Shown here: in pieces, positions 36,122 to 44,723 of the stretch | Numbering within the stretch: the first letter of the stretch is position 1 | How the letters are laid out: each line of letters opens with the position of its first letter | DNA from: an uncultured Clostridium sp. | GTDB lineage: Bacteria; Bacillota; Clostridia; TANB77; CAG-508 | Assembly (NCBI GenBank): GCA_900555615.1 | Contig: USMB01000002.1 | Location: 1-64,000 of the forward strand | Length of the DNA: 64,000 nt | Reading direction: 5' to 3' | Program-made: the position numbers and the translations under genes | The notes under the pieces: model-generated | Databases searched by the model: none | The model's input: the letters and a program-made list of their open reading frames with translations, nothing else | What the model was told of the DNA's origin: nothing

Positions 36122-37408
36122 TTATTTAACAGGAACTAATTTTTCTTTTCCACCCATGTAAGGTTGTAAAACTTTAGGAATTGTAACACTTCCATCTTCA
36201 TTATAGTTACATTCAAGAAGAGCGATTAAAGCTCTAGGAGTAGCTAAAACAGTATTGTTTAAAGTATGTACAAATTTATTTCCTGTTTTTGATTTATATC
36301 TTATGCTTAATCTTCTAGCTTGTGCATCACCTAATGTTGAGCAAGAGCAAACTTCGAAATATTTTTGTTGACGAGGGCTCCAAGCCTCAATGTCGCAAGA
36401 TTTTACTTTCAAGTCAGCCATATCACCACTGCAACAATCTAATTGTCTAACAGGAATGTCTAAACTTCTAAATAATTCAACAGATATTTTCCACATTTTA
36501 TTGTACCATTCCATAGAATCTTCTGGTTTGCAAAGAACAATCATTTCTTGTTTTTCAAATTGATGAACTCTATATAAACCTCTTTCTTCAAGACCATGTG
36601 AACCAATTTCTTTTCTGAAACATGGAGAATAAGAAGTTAGAGTAATAGGTAATTGAGCTTCATCAACGATTTGATCCTTGAATCTACCAATCATGCTATG
36701 TTCAGAAGTTCCAATTAAATATAAATCTTCACCTTCAATTTTATACATCATAGCTTCCATTTCATCAAAAGACATAACACCATCAACAACATTACTTCTA
36801 ATCATGAAAGGTGGGATGCAGTAAGTGAAACCATGTTCAATCATGAAATCACGAGCATATGCAAGCATAGCTTCATGTAATCTAGCAATATCTCCAACAA
36901 GATAATAGAAACCAACACCGCTTGTACGTCCAGCGCTTTCTTTGTCAAGACCATTAAATCTATCAATAATATCAGCATGATGAGGAATTTCGTAACTTGG
37001 AACAATAGGGTCTCCAAATCTTTGAACTTCAACATTTTCACTATCATCTTTTCCAATAGGAACAGAAGCATCAATTATATTAGGAATTTTCATCATTCTT
37101 ACTTTGATTTCTTCAGAATATTTTTCTTCCAATTCTTCGTTTTCAGCAAGAGCATCATTTATTTTTTGAACCTCTTGTCTGATGCTTTCAGCTTCATCTT
37201 TTTTACCAGCTTTCATTAATTGACCAACTTGTTCGCTTAATTTTTTTCTATCAGCTCTAAGGTTGTCGCCATTCAATTTAGCTTCTCTATTTTTTTTGTC
37301 CAAATCTAAAACTTCATCAACCAAAACCAATTTTTGATCTTGGAATTTTTTCTTAATATTTTCTTTTACTAAATCTGGATTTTCTCTAATTAACTTTATA
37401 TCAATCAT
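36122..37408 (-). CDS. serS: Seryl-tRNA synthetase
   Basis: 428 residues. The N-terminal 110 residues form the tRNA-binding coiled-coil arm (MIDIKLIRENPDLVKENIKKK). The class II core has motif 2 'CFRKEIGSHGLEERGLYRVHQFEK' and motif 3 'NNTVLATPRALIALLE'. It charges tRNA-Ser and tRNA-Sec. ATG follows AGAAAGGGCG on the minus strand. No T-box leader fits in the 115-base gap to the divergent exchanger gene. Confidence 0.96.
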   Translation of the reverse strand: MIDIKLIRENPDLVKENIKKKFQDQKLVLVDEVLDLDKKNREAKLNGDNLRADRKKLSEQVGQLMKAGKKDEAESIRQEVQKINDALAENEELEEKYSEEIKVRMMKIPNIIDASVPIGKDDSENVEVQRFGDPIVPSYEIPHHADIIDRFNGLDKESAGRTSGVGFYYLVGDIARLHEAMLAYARDFMIEHGFTYCIPPFMIRSNVVDGVMSFDEMEAMMYKIEGEDLYLIGTSEHSMIGRFKDQIVDEAQLPITLTSYSPCFRKEIGSHGLEERGLYRVHQFEKQEMIVLCKPEDSMEWYNKMWKISVELFRSLDIPVRQLDCCSGDMADLKVKSCDIEAWSPRQQKYFEVCSCSTLGDAQARRLSIRYKSKTGNKFVHTLNNTVLATPRALIALLECNYNEDGSVTIPKVLQPYMGGKEKLVPVK

Positions 37409-37523
37409 TTTAATCGCCCTTTCTGTATTTTGATGTAGTAATTATACAATAAAATTCAAGAAATATCAATAAAAATTACATAATTTGTGAATAATAGAAG
37501 TAATTAGTTTGTGAGGTGGAAAT

Positions 37524-38411
37524 ATGAAATTGTTATGGGAAATTGTTCAATTTTTATTTTATACAGGATTGATAGTAGTTATTTCTAAATATTTACTTTT
37601 TAGAACATTGCGAAGTCTAGCAGAAAATTTGAAGTTAAAACCAAAGACAGTAGGGGATATAGCAGGTGTTGCAACCTCTGTACCAGAACTCTTAACCATT
37701 AGTGCATCAAGCCTAAGTGGGTTGAACACAGCTGGTATTTATAACATAATAAGTTCAAATGTAATTAATTTAATTCAATATTTTGCTGCGATTTTATTAA
37801 ATAAAAATCAAAAAATTTTTAGAAATAAAGCCATTTTTATAGATGTAATTCTTGTTGTTATCACAATTATTTTGCCAATACTTATTGTCTGGAGCGGAGT
37901 AGAAGTAGACTTGAAAATGTTGCCAATACTGCTTTTGTTGTATATCGGATTTGTGCGAATAGACAGAAATGTGCATAAATTGTATTTGAAAGATGCAGAG
38001 GAGACGAATGATGTTGAGGATGTGAAATATGTGGGTGATGTGAAAAAGACGAAACATGAGAATAAAGAATGGCAAAAGGGAAGTCAAGTAGATAAAAAAA
38101 CTGTAGCTAAAAATATTTGTATATTAATAATTACAGCAGTATTGCTATTTTTCATTGGAGAATTGTTAGGAAATACCCTAGAAAATTTGTGTAGAAAATT
38201 TAATGTTCCAGAACTAATGATAGGAATCATATTGGGGTTTGCTACAAGTATACCAGAATTGATAACATTCTTTGAAGCGCAAAAACATCATTCAAAAGAA
38301 CAAAACAATATTCATGGAGTTGTTGAGGCTACAAATAATTTGCTTACATCAAATATGATGAATTTATTTATTATTCAATCTATTGGAATATTAATAGCAA
38401 GTTTTGCATAA
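37524..38411 (+). CDS. CaCA-family cation exchanger (YrbG-like)
   Basis: 295-residue membrane protein with the two alpha repeats of the Ca2+/cation antiporter superfamily: 'GVATSVPELLTISASSLSG ... NIISSNVINL' and 'GFATSIPELITFFEAQ ... EATNNLLTSNMMNL'. The halves have opposite orientation, with a charged cytoplasmic loop of about 45 residues between them (residues 150-195). The transported ion is probably Ca2+ or Na+ and is not certain. Start ATG 37524 after GTGAGGTGG. A REP-like repeat starts within five bases of its stop. Confidence 0.8.
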   Translation: MKLLWEIVQFLFYTGLIVVISKYLLFRTLRSLAENLKLKPKTVGDIAGVATSVPELLTISASSLSGLNTAGIYNIISSNVINLIQYFAAILLNKNQKIFRNKAIFIDVILVVITIILPILIVWSGVEVDLKMLPILLLLYIGFVRIDRNVHKLYLKDAEETNDVEDVKYVGDVKKTKHENKEWQKGSQVDKKTVAKNICILIITAVLLFFIGELLGNTLENLCRKFNVPELMIGIILGFATSIPELITFFEAQKHHSKEQNNIHGVVEATNNLLTSNMMNLFIIQSIGILIASFA

Positions 38412-38413
38412 AA

Positions 38414-38444
38414 TGTGAAAAAAAGGACCGACCCCAAATTCGCA
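38414..38444 (-). repeat. REP-like repeat touching a ribosome site
   Basis: GTGAAAAAAAGGACCGACCCC plus AAATTCGCA, then at once AAAGGAGG, the ribosome site of the next gene. The junction is identical to that at spoIIAA-spoIIAB (22592). Confidence 0.85.
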
Positions 38445-38457
38445 AAGGAGGAAGAAA

Positions 38458-38745
38458 ATGCAAGAAGAATATTTAATCGAAAAGATGATAAAAGGGAAGA
38501 ATGACAAGGAAAAAGAGTTAGAATTAATGAGAAGCATAATTGAGACAAAAGAACTATTAAAAGTTGCAAGATGCAATTTTGAATACGCAGAAGATGAGCT
38601 GATTGATTATTATACTTATCAAATAAAAGCACATCAATCTAAGTTGGATTATCTTATTAAAATTGCGAAAAGAAAAGGAATTGTGCTTAGTAGAATTAAT
38701 GAACTAATGGCGAGATTATATAGAAATAATAATAATGTGGTATAG
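38458..38745 (+). CDS. YaaL/DUF2508-like protein
   Basis: 95 helical residues, ATG 38458 after AAAGGAGG. 'LMRSIIETKELLKVARCNFEYAEDELIDYYTYQIKAHQSKLDYLIKIAKRKGI' (here broken across positions 22-74) matches the pattern of the DUF2508 (YaaL) family. That family is small, of unknown role, and usually encoded next to bofA. Here bofA follows 120 bases later, which supports the call. Confidence 0.75.
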   Translation: MQEEYLIEKMIKGKNDKEKELELMRSIIETKELLKVARCNFEYAEDELIDYYTYQIKAHQSKLDYLIKIAKRKGIVLSRINELMARLYRNNNNVV

Positions 38746-38868
38746 AAAAGATTAAAGAATATTTGTCCGATGTTCAACATACAAATTATAATAAATGCTT
38801 AGATAGTCTAAAGGATAGGTTAAGAGATCGTTTAAGTTTATTAATTTGTTGATGTTGAGGTGAATGCA

Positions 38869-39138
38869 ATGGATGTTAATATGAGTATTCTTGTAATAAT
38901 TTCTTGTATATGCATATTGTTTGTAATTGGAAGGATTTTTATTGTTCCTATTAAATTGATAGCAAAATTAATTTTAAATTCGATATTAGGTGGAGTTCTT
39001 ATATGGATAATTAATTTGATAGGCGGAATATGGAGTTTTCATATAGGATTGAATTTATTGACTTCAATTTTAGTTGGAATATTAGGTGTTCCAGGTGCTT
39101 TACTTCTTATATTCATAAGGTTGATGGTTGGAGTTTAA
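38869..39138 (+). CDS. bofA: Pro-sigma-K processing inhibitor BofA
   Basis: 89 residues with three hydrophobic stretches and the conserved C-terminal signature 'FHIGLNLLTSILVGILGVPGALLLI'. BofA, together with SpoIVFA, holds the SpoIVFB protease inactive in the outer forespore membrane. All three are encoded in this window. The start is ATG 38869 after GAGGTG; an in-frame GTG lies three codons upstream. The neighbour YaaL-like gene is conserved. Confidence 0.85.
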   Translation: MDVNMSILVIISCICILFVIGRIFIVPIKLIAKLILNSILGGVLIWIINLIGGIWSFHIGLNLLTSILVGILGVPGALLLIFIRLMVGV

Positions 39139-39222
39139 ACAAGTAGTTAAAATTCTAATAATTCACATATTTATTTTATATAGAAAAATCACCCATTAGG
39201 TAAGTCTTATTACACAATAAAA

Positions 39223-39271
39223 AAGCAAGGGGTAACAACTTAATGTTACCTCTTGTTATACCCCTTGCTTG
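39223..39271 (-). terminator. Strong terminator of the 86-residue minus-strand gene
   Basis: AAGCAAGGGGTAACA (39223-39237) pairs with TGTTATACCCCTTGCTT (39254-39270). On the minus strand the stem is followed by T's. The inner part can alternatively pair as GTAACA / TGTTAC. Confidence 0.8.
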
Positions 39272-39306
39272 CGAGGATGGTGCAGCGGTTAGGCTGCTTT
39301 TAATCA

Positions 39307-39567
39307 TTACCAGTCAACCCTGTTAAAATACAGGATTTCCTCTAATTTCTGACAAGCGTCATCGAAAATGACTATATCCGCCTTGCCAGGAAACTGTTTC
39401 AGGAAAGTTCTTTCAAACTCCCCACGATACTTCAGATTAGGACCGTAAAGTCTAACCATAGGTATAACTTTTTCTTCCCCTGTTTCCAAGTTACGGATAA
39501 CAAAGTCAGAAGAGTTCGTTTTCAACCGGACGGAAATTGCCTTTTTGGCGCTAATCATAGTAATCAT
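39307..39567 (-). CDS. Unknown 86-residue protein, higher G+C
   Basis: ATG after GAGGAGG on the minus strand. The sequence has no recognised domain. It starts MITMISAKKAISVRLKTNS, is mixed alpha/beta with 'ETGEEKVIPMVRLYG' and 'ADIVIFDDACQKLEEIL', and ends in FNRVDW. About 40% G+C over 39361-39420, above its neighbours, as for purA. It forms its own transcription unit with a strong terminator. No function proposed. Confidence 0.55.
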   Translation of the reverse strand: MITMISAKKAISVRLKTNSSDFVIRNLETGEEKVIPMVRLYGPNLKYRGEFERTFLKQFPGKADIVIFDDACQKLEEILYFNRVDW

Positions 39568-39632
39568 ATAGACTACCTCCTCTAAAATTAAGATACTTCT
39601 ATTATACTACAAAATTCGACAAAATGCAAATA

Positions 39633-42161
39633 TTAAATAATTTTGTTGAAATTTCCATTTGTGAATTCTTGACCTTCTAATTTTTTGCCAGTTTTTACTG
39701 TGTCAATTATATTATTTATTTCAGATATTGATTCATCTAAAATGTCGATTCTGACTGAATTTACACAGATTTCATCATGTTCGATAGATGTGATTTTACT
39801 ATTGTAGATTGTGGTAACAGTGTCAACATTGTCAGGGATAACTCTAAACAAAAATCCAAGTCTATCTTTTAAATAGAATTTATTTGTTGAATTACATAGG
39901 TGAGGACAAGCTGAATAGCATTTATTTGACTTTCCAAGCAAACAGTAATTAGAATTCATTAATGGGGTTCTTCCATAAACAATCAATTCTGTTGAGCAAG
40001 ATGTTCTGGCAAATGTTTGTAGATCTGATTTGTTTAACTCTGGAGAAAGTGTCACGGTGTTTTTAGAAGAGTCAGCTAATTCTGCAATTGTCAAATTGTT
40101 GAAAACATTTAATGTATAGTTATAAATAAATTCATATTTGTCTTTATAATTTTTTAATAGTTCGAGATTGCCTATATTTGAAAGCACAAATCCTTTGATT
40201 TTATACTGTTCAAGTATGGTTGACAAATTGTTTGCAATTATTTTGTGATAATTATTTCTCATAATTGTTGGCATATAAATATAAGTTTCAAAATTTTCAG
40301 TTAATTCAGCCATAACATTCTTGAAATCTTTAAGTACGAAATATTTTAGTGGAATATAGACTTTGTCGATTCCGTGCAATTGAGTGTAATCAAAATTTGG
40401 GCTTAAGATGTTAAGCAATACACTGATTTTTTTATTTGTGTTAGAATTTTTTGCAGGATTTATGTCCAATCTAGGTAATTTCAAATTTCTTCTAAAAGAT
40501 TGCACAAGCAAAGCTTCGTATTGAGCTAAAGCATGACGTCTAAGCTCGTTGATTGCACTGATTCCTTGAATATATAGACCATCATCCAAATCAATTTCAA
40601 TATTTTCAAAATGAAATGGAGTATTGTTAGTCTTAGAAAGTTGAGCAGCTAGACGCTCTTGAGTTATAGGTGCATTTATAGCCTCAACAGGAATTATGTC
40701 AGAAGTTATTTTTACTTCATGTGAATTAAAATCTGAAACATAAAGTTCAACAGGCTGATTTCGCTTAACTATCATCTTACAATTTAAATTTATTTTACGA
40801 TTTTCTTTATTTAAGGTTTCAAGGGCAGAAGTGGTAAGCAATTTATCAGCAATTTTGTAGATTTTATCACCAACAGAAATGTTGCCTTTCATTCTACCAA
40901 TCTTGATTTTGTCGCCACATGTGGCTTGTAGCACATTTTTATCTTGAATCATCAACTCAGAAATTGTATATGTTGAAGTTTCATGCTTTTTATTTTCTAC
41001 ACTAATTTTGTCGCCAACTCTTACAGTTACATCTGAATCTCTTGAAACAGTAAGAGAAATGTGACCTTTGTTATTGTTAAAATTAGAAATAGTGCCTAAA
41101 TAAATTCCCATATTATTAGATTTATTTTTATATATTAAATTTTTATTTGGAGTACTTTCTAGGTGACCACTAGAAAATCCACCACGGTTGAATACTTGTA
41201 AAAGTTCAGTTTTGTCCTGAGGATTTATTTTGTACTCAGACCTATTAGCTTGAGCTAAGTCTAGGTATTTTCTATAAATTCTTGTTACAGTTGCAACATA
41301 TTCAGGCGTTTTCATTCTGCCTTCAATTTTTAGGCAAGTTACGCCAGCATCAACTAATTCAGGTAAATAATCTAATCCACATAAATCACGAGGACTTAAA
41401 AGATATCCTTTATCAAGTGAAGTTAAACTTTCAGAAGATGCTGAGCTTAGATTAGCAGAAGTTAAATTTGCTAAATGCGTTGTAAGTGATATGCCTTGTG
41501 AGGCTGAATCTGTTGAGGTTGTTGAGCCTTGTTGATTTGAAGTTGTTGAACTGCAAGAAAGTAATTCATATGGAAGACGACAAGGTTGAGCACATTTGCC
41601 ACGATTACCAGAACGTCCTCCAATCATGCTTGAAAATAAGCATTGGCCAGAATATGAAATACATAAAGCACCATGTGCGAAAACTTCAATTTCTACATTA
41701 GAATTCTTACAAATATGTTCAATTTCTTGCAAAGAAAGTTCACGAGAAAGAACAACACGAGAAAAGCCAAGCTTTTGTAATTCAAGAACTCCTTCAAGAT
41801 TATGTACAGACATCTGTGTGCTTGCATGAACAGCAAGTCCAGGAAAATTCTTAATTAAATAACGTGCAAGACCCAAATCTTGAACAATTATTGCATCAAT
41901 TCCGTATTCATAAGCTTTTTTTGCTAATTCAATAGCATCATTAATCTCATCATTTTTTATTAAAGTATTTAAAGTAAGATTTGTTTTTACACCACGAAGT
42001 TTGGCGTAAGATATTGCTTTTTCTAAAGCAGAATCATCAAAATTAGAAGCAAAAGCTCTTGCACTAAAAGAACTTGCTCCAAAATATACAGCATCAGCTC
42101 CATTTTGAACTGCTGCTTTTAAACATTCGAAATCACCAACTGGTGAAAGTAACTCTATCAT
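39633..42161 (-). CDS. U32-family peptidase with long C-terminal extension
   Basis: 842 residues from ATG 42161 after AAAGGAGC; a longer frame to 42239 would translate a REP-like repeat. The U32 signature is 'ELLSPVGDFECLKAAVQNGADAVYFG' at the start (split by small changes). 'EVFAHGALCISYSGQCLFSSMIGGRSGNRGKCAQPCRLPY' carries the four cysteines of the Fe-S site (residues 160-195). 'GYLLSPRDLCGLDYLPELVDAGV' and 'KIEGRMKTPEYVA' follow. A Ser/Thr-rich insertion occupies residues 202-249. The C-terminal 450 residues match the DUF3656-type extension. Members act in hydroxylation of rRNA or tRNA (RlhA, TrhP) rather than proteolysis; which role applies here is unknown. Confidence 0.85.
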   Translation of the reverse strand: MIELLSPVGDFECLKAAVQNGADAVYFGASSFSARAFASNFDDSALEKAISYAKLRGVKTNLTLNTLIKNDEINDAIELAKKAYEYGIDAIIVQDLGLARYLIKNFPGLAVHASTQMSVHNLEGVLELQKLGFSRVVLSRELSLQEIEHICKNSNVEIEVFAHGALCISYSGQCLFSSMIGGRSGNRGKCAQPCRLPYELLSCSSTTSNQQGSTTSTDSASQGISLTTHLANLTSANLSSASSESLTSLDKGYLLSPRDLCGLDYLPELVDAGVTCLKIEGRMKTPEYVATVTRIYRKYLDLAQANRSEYKINPQDKTELLQVFNRGGFSSGHLESTPNKNLIYKNKSNNMGIYLGTISNFNNNKGHISLTVSRDSDVTVRVGDKISVENKKHETSTYTISELMIQDKNVLQATCGDKIKIGRMKGNISVGDKIYKIADKLLTTSALETLNKENRKINLNCKMIVKRNQPVELYVSDFNSHEVKITSDIIPVEAINAPITQERLAAQLSKTNNTPFHFENIEIDLDDGLYIQGISAINELRRHALAQYEALLVQSFRRNLKLPRLDINPAKNSNTNKKISVLLNILSPNFDYTQLHGIDKVYIPLKYFVLKDFKNVMAELTENFETYIYMPTIMRNNYHKIIANNLSTILEQYKIKGFVLSNIGNLELLKNYKDKYEFIYNYTLNVFNNLTIAELADSSKNTVTLSPELNKSDLQTFARTSCSTELIVYGRTPLMNSNYCLLGKSNKCYSACPHLCNSTNKFYLKDRLGFLFRVIPDNVDTVTTIYNSKITSIEHDEICVNSVRIDILDESISEINNIIDTVKTGKKLEGQEFTNGNFNKII

Positions 42162-42200
42162 AAATTTGCTCCTTTTATTAAAAAAATCTCCGGTACAAAA

Positions 42201-42239
42201 TTGACAAGGTGTCAAAAAACACCGACCCCAAATTAGCAT
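42201..42239 (-). repeat. REP-like repeat, mixed type
   Basis: TTGACAAGGTGTCAAAAAAC followed by ACCGACCCCAAATTAGCA. The left arm is of the TTGACA type and the right core of the GACCCC type, so it links the two repeat subtypes. Confidence 0.65.
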
Positions 42240-42287
42240 AATTATATCATAAAAATTTCAAAAAATATATAAAAAATAGGAATATAA

Positions 42288-42316
42288 TTGACAATTTAAC
42301 ATAAAAATGGTATTAT
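42288..42316 (+). promoter_or_regulatory. Sigma-A promoter of the 128-residue gene
   Basis: TTGACA (42288-42293), a 17-base spacer and TATTAT (42311-42316), 80 bases before the start codon. Confidence 0.75.
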
Positions 42317-42396
42317 ATAAGAATGCATAAGAAATGCACGAGGTAAAAGTTAAACTGTTAGAAAACTAGGAAAAGCAACTTAAGGAGGAAAACATT

Positions 42397-42783
42397 ATGA
42401 TTAGTTTTGTATGGTTGATAGTAATAGGGATAATTTTTTTATGTGAGATTATTTTAATTAATGATCTAGAAAAGCCCAATAGTATTGTAAGAAAAATTTA
42501 CAATCGGATAGAATATCTATGTGATCCACAAAAATATGTAGCGTATGCTTTAAAGAAGAATACGCTTGCATGGAAAAAGATTGAGGATATCGAAAATCTG
42601 CAAAAAGCAATTTCAATTGATTTAGAAGAAAATGAAGATAATTTAGTTGTTTCTCATAATTTGATTGAAATTGGGTATGAAAAATATTGGAAACTATATC
42701 TCTTCATGGAAGAAAAAAAGAACGTACAGATTATGTACGTGAAATATGATGCACTGTGCCTCATGAACCCCTATAAAGTTTAA
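42397..42783 (+). CDS. Unknown small membrane-anchored protein
   Basis: 128 residues, ATG after AAGGAGG. Residues 2-21 form one membrane segment (ISFVWLIVIGIIFLCEIILI). The remaining 105 residues are probably cytoplasmic, with a helical part ('AWKKIEDIENLQKAISIDLEEN') and a beta part. No family recognised. It forms a single-gene unit between its own promoter and a terminator. Confidence 0.5.
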   Translation: MISFVWLIVIGIIFLCEIILINDLEKPNSIVRKIYNRIEYLCDPQKYVAYALKKNTLAWKKIEDIENLQKAISIDLEENEDNLVVSHNLIEIGYEKYWKLYLFMEEKKNVQIMYVKYDALCLMNPYKV

Positions 42784-42816
42784 CTTACTGATAGCATTGC
42801 TGTTAGTAGACAAAGA

Positions 42817-42846
42817 AATCTAGTTTTTCAACTAGATTTTTTTGTT
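42817..42846 (+). terminator. Rho-independent terminator
   Basis: AATCTAGTT / AACTAGATT (42817-42825 with 42830-42838) followed by a T run. Confidence 0.88.
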
Positions 42847-42979
42847 ATTTTTTGTTATTTTGCTGTAACATAAATGTAATAAAAAAAAAGTATGCCAAAT
42901 GTTGACTTAATTGAAAATTAAATGATATAATAATGTCGAATAAATATGGAAAAAACATGAATAAACAAAAGAGGTGTAT

Positions 42980-44713
42980 ATGATGAAAAAAACGAAGCAA
43001 ATATTGTCGATTTTGCTAATTTTATATATAATAATAAATTTGATTTTTGGAAATATTTCATTTGCAGTAAATCAAACAACAACAAATGATTTTAATTCAA
43101 TTGATTCAAACACATATCCACAGATAAAAGAAATGATACAAGAACTAAAAAATCAATATCCAAATTGGAATTTTGAAATTTTGTATACAGACATAAATTG
43201 GACAGATGCAATAGCAAATGAATATGTTGGACACGGAAGTTCTCCAAGAAATTTAGTTCCAGCAAATAATATTAATTATGACAGAGATTGGATATGCAAT
43301 GTTTGTGGAGAGCAAACATATGATAGTGGAAAATGGTATTGTGCATCAGAGGCAGCAATTGCCTATATGATGGATCCAAGAAATTCATTAAATTACAGTG
43401 ATATTTTTCAATTTATGCAATTATCATATACAGATTGTAATTATGAAAGAATATATGCAATGGTTGAAGGAACATTTTTACAAAATAGTGTAAATGTAAT
43501 AATTGATTCAGCACAGAAATATGATGTTAATGCATATTATATTGTCGCAAGATTATTGCAAGAACAAGGAAAAAATGGTTCTACATTAACTGCAGGAAAT
43601 GGATACAATGGACAATATGAAGGATATTATAATGCGTTTAATATAGGAGCAAATGGAAACGGAAAAGAAAATGTTATTTTAAATGGATTAGCAACAGCCC
43701 AAAGTTATGAATGGACATCTTTAGATAGTTCAATAATTGGTGGAACTGAAATAATTGCCAAAAGATATATTGCAAGAGGACAAAACACATTATATTTTCA
43801 GAAATTTGATGTAGAAAATTCAGATGGAAATTTGTATTGGCACCAATATATGCAAAACATTTTAGCAGCTCAAAAAGAAGGACAAACATTAAGAAATACA
43901 TTTGAAGATATTGATGCAATAAATGCATCATATACGTTTATTATTCCAGTATATAAAAACATGCCATTATCAGCTTCTCAAAGACCATCATCAACATCTT
44001 CACCATCAAATCCAGTTAATCCAGATACTCCAACAACAAGTGATATGGTAAGAGTTAATGTTACAGGTTCACTATATTTAAGAGAGGAACCAAGTAAAAA
44101 TTCAGAAAAAATAGATAAAGTATATAAAGATGAGATAGTAACAAGATTAGTTAAAGCAACAGAGAAAGTCGATGGTACATATTGGGATTATGTAATGAAA
44201 GCAAATGGATCAAGAGGCTATGCTGCTAGAGAAACATATGATACTGAGCCTAATTACAAATTATACTTAGTACCAGTAGAGGATGAAAATCCATCAACTC
44301 CAGAGGTTCCAGATGATGAAGCAGTTATAAGAAATGATAAAGTTAAAATTAATACAGTAACTAATAATGTAACAACTGTTCCAGGTGCAACAGTTCAAGA
44401 TTTTTCAAATCTTATTGGTAAAGATGTTACTGCTAAAAATTCAAATGGTGATGTTTTAAACTCTGATGCTAAACTTTCAACAGGCTGTGTAATAAATGAT
44501 GAATATACTGTTGCAGTCCTTGGTGATGTTAATGGAGATGGGGAAACAACAGCATTGGATGCGGCAATTATATTAAGGTATACTGTAAATCAATATAATA
44601 TGACAGAAGTTCAAAAAAATGCTGGAGATTTAGCAAATTCAAATAATCCAACAGCATTAGATGCAGCTAAAATATTAAGATATACTGTTGGACAGTATAA
44701 TATAAACATATAG
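42980..44713 (+). CDS. Secreted glucosaminidase-like wall hydrolase with SH3 and dockerin domains
   Basis: 577 residues. Signal peptide (residues 5-32) ending SFAVN. The catalytic part (about 40-340) resembles GH73 endo-beta-N-acetylglucosaminidases, with 'VNAYYIVARLLQEQGKNGS' as the helix with a candidate catalytic Glu and 'GYYNAFNIGANG'. A Ser/Pro linker leads to an SH3b domain ('RVNVTGSLYLREEPSKNSEKIDKVYKGDE' type, about 357-420). A type I dockerin closes the protein: 'LGDVNGDGETTALDAAIILRYTV' is a full calcium loop plus helix, and the second copy (LANSNNPTALDAAKILRYTV) has a weakened loop. The next gene, ten bases on, encodes a protein with a cohesin-like domain, so the enzyme is probably held at the membrane. 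ATG 42983 is an equal start choice. Confidence 0.8.
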   Translation: MMKKTKQILSILLILYIIINLIFGNISFAVNQTTTNDFNSIDSNTYPQIKEMIQELKNQYPNWNFEILYTDINWTDAIANEYVGHGSSPRNLVPANNINYDRDWICNVCGEQTYDSGKWYCASEAAIAYMMDPRNSLNYSDIFQFMQLSYTDCNYERIYAMVEGTFLQNSVNVIIDSAQKYDVNAYYIVARLLQEQGKNGSTLTAGNGYNGQYEGYYNAFNIGANGNGKENVILNGLATAQSYEWTSLDSSIIGGTEIIAKRYIARGQNTLYFQKFDVENSDGNLYWHQYMQNILAAQKEGQTLRNTFEDIDAINASYTFIIPVYKNMPLSASQRPSSTSSPSNPVNPDTPTTSDMVRVNVTGSLYLREEPSKNSEKIDKVYKDEIVTRLVKATEKVDGTYWDYVMKANGSRGYAARETYDTEPNYKLYLVPVEDENPSTPEVPDDEAVIRNDKVKINTVTNNVTTVPGATVQDFSNLIGKDVTAKNSNGDVLNSDAKLSTGCVINDEYTVAVLGDVNGDGETTALDAAIILRYTVNQYNMTEVQKNAGDLANSNNPTALDAAKILRYTVGQYNINI

Positions 44714-44723
44714 GAGATTGAAT

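Noticed and set aside
39272..39302. tRNA-like 5' half with an A-box-like TGGTGCAGCGGTTAGG
   Set aside because: The D stem does not close well and no anticodon or T arm follows; the stretch lies between the stop and the terminator of a minus-strand gene and forms a small GCAGC/GCTGC hairpin instead.
42162..42239. Longer N-terminus of the U32 protein (26 extra residues)
   Set aside because: It would translate the REP-like repeat and has no ribosome site, while ATG at 42161 has AAAGGAG and starts the conserved domain.
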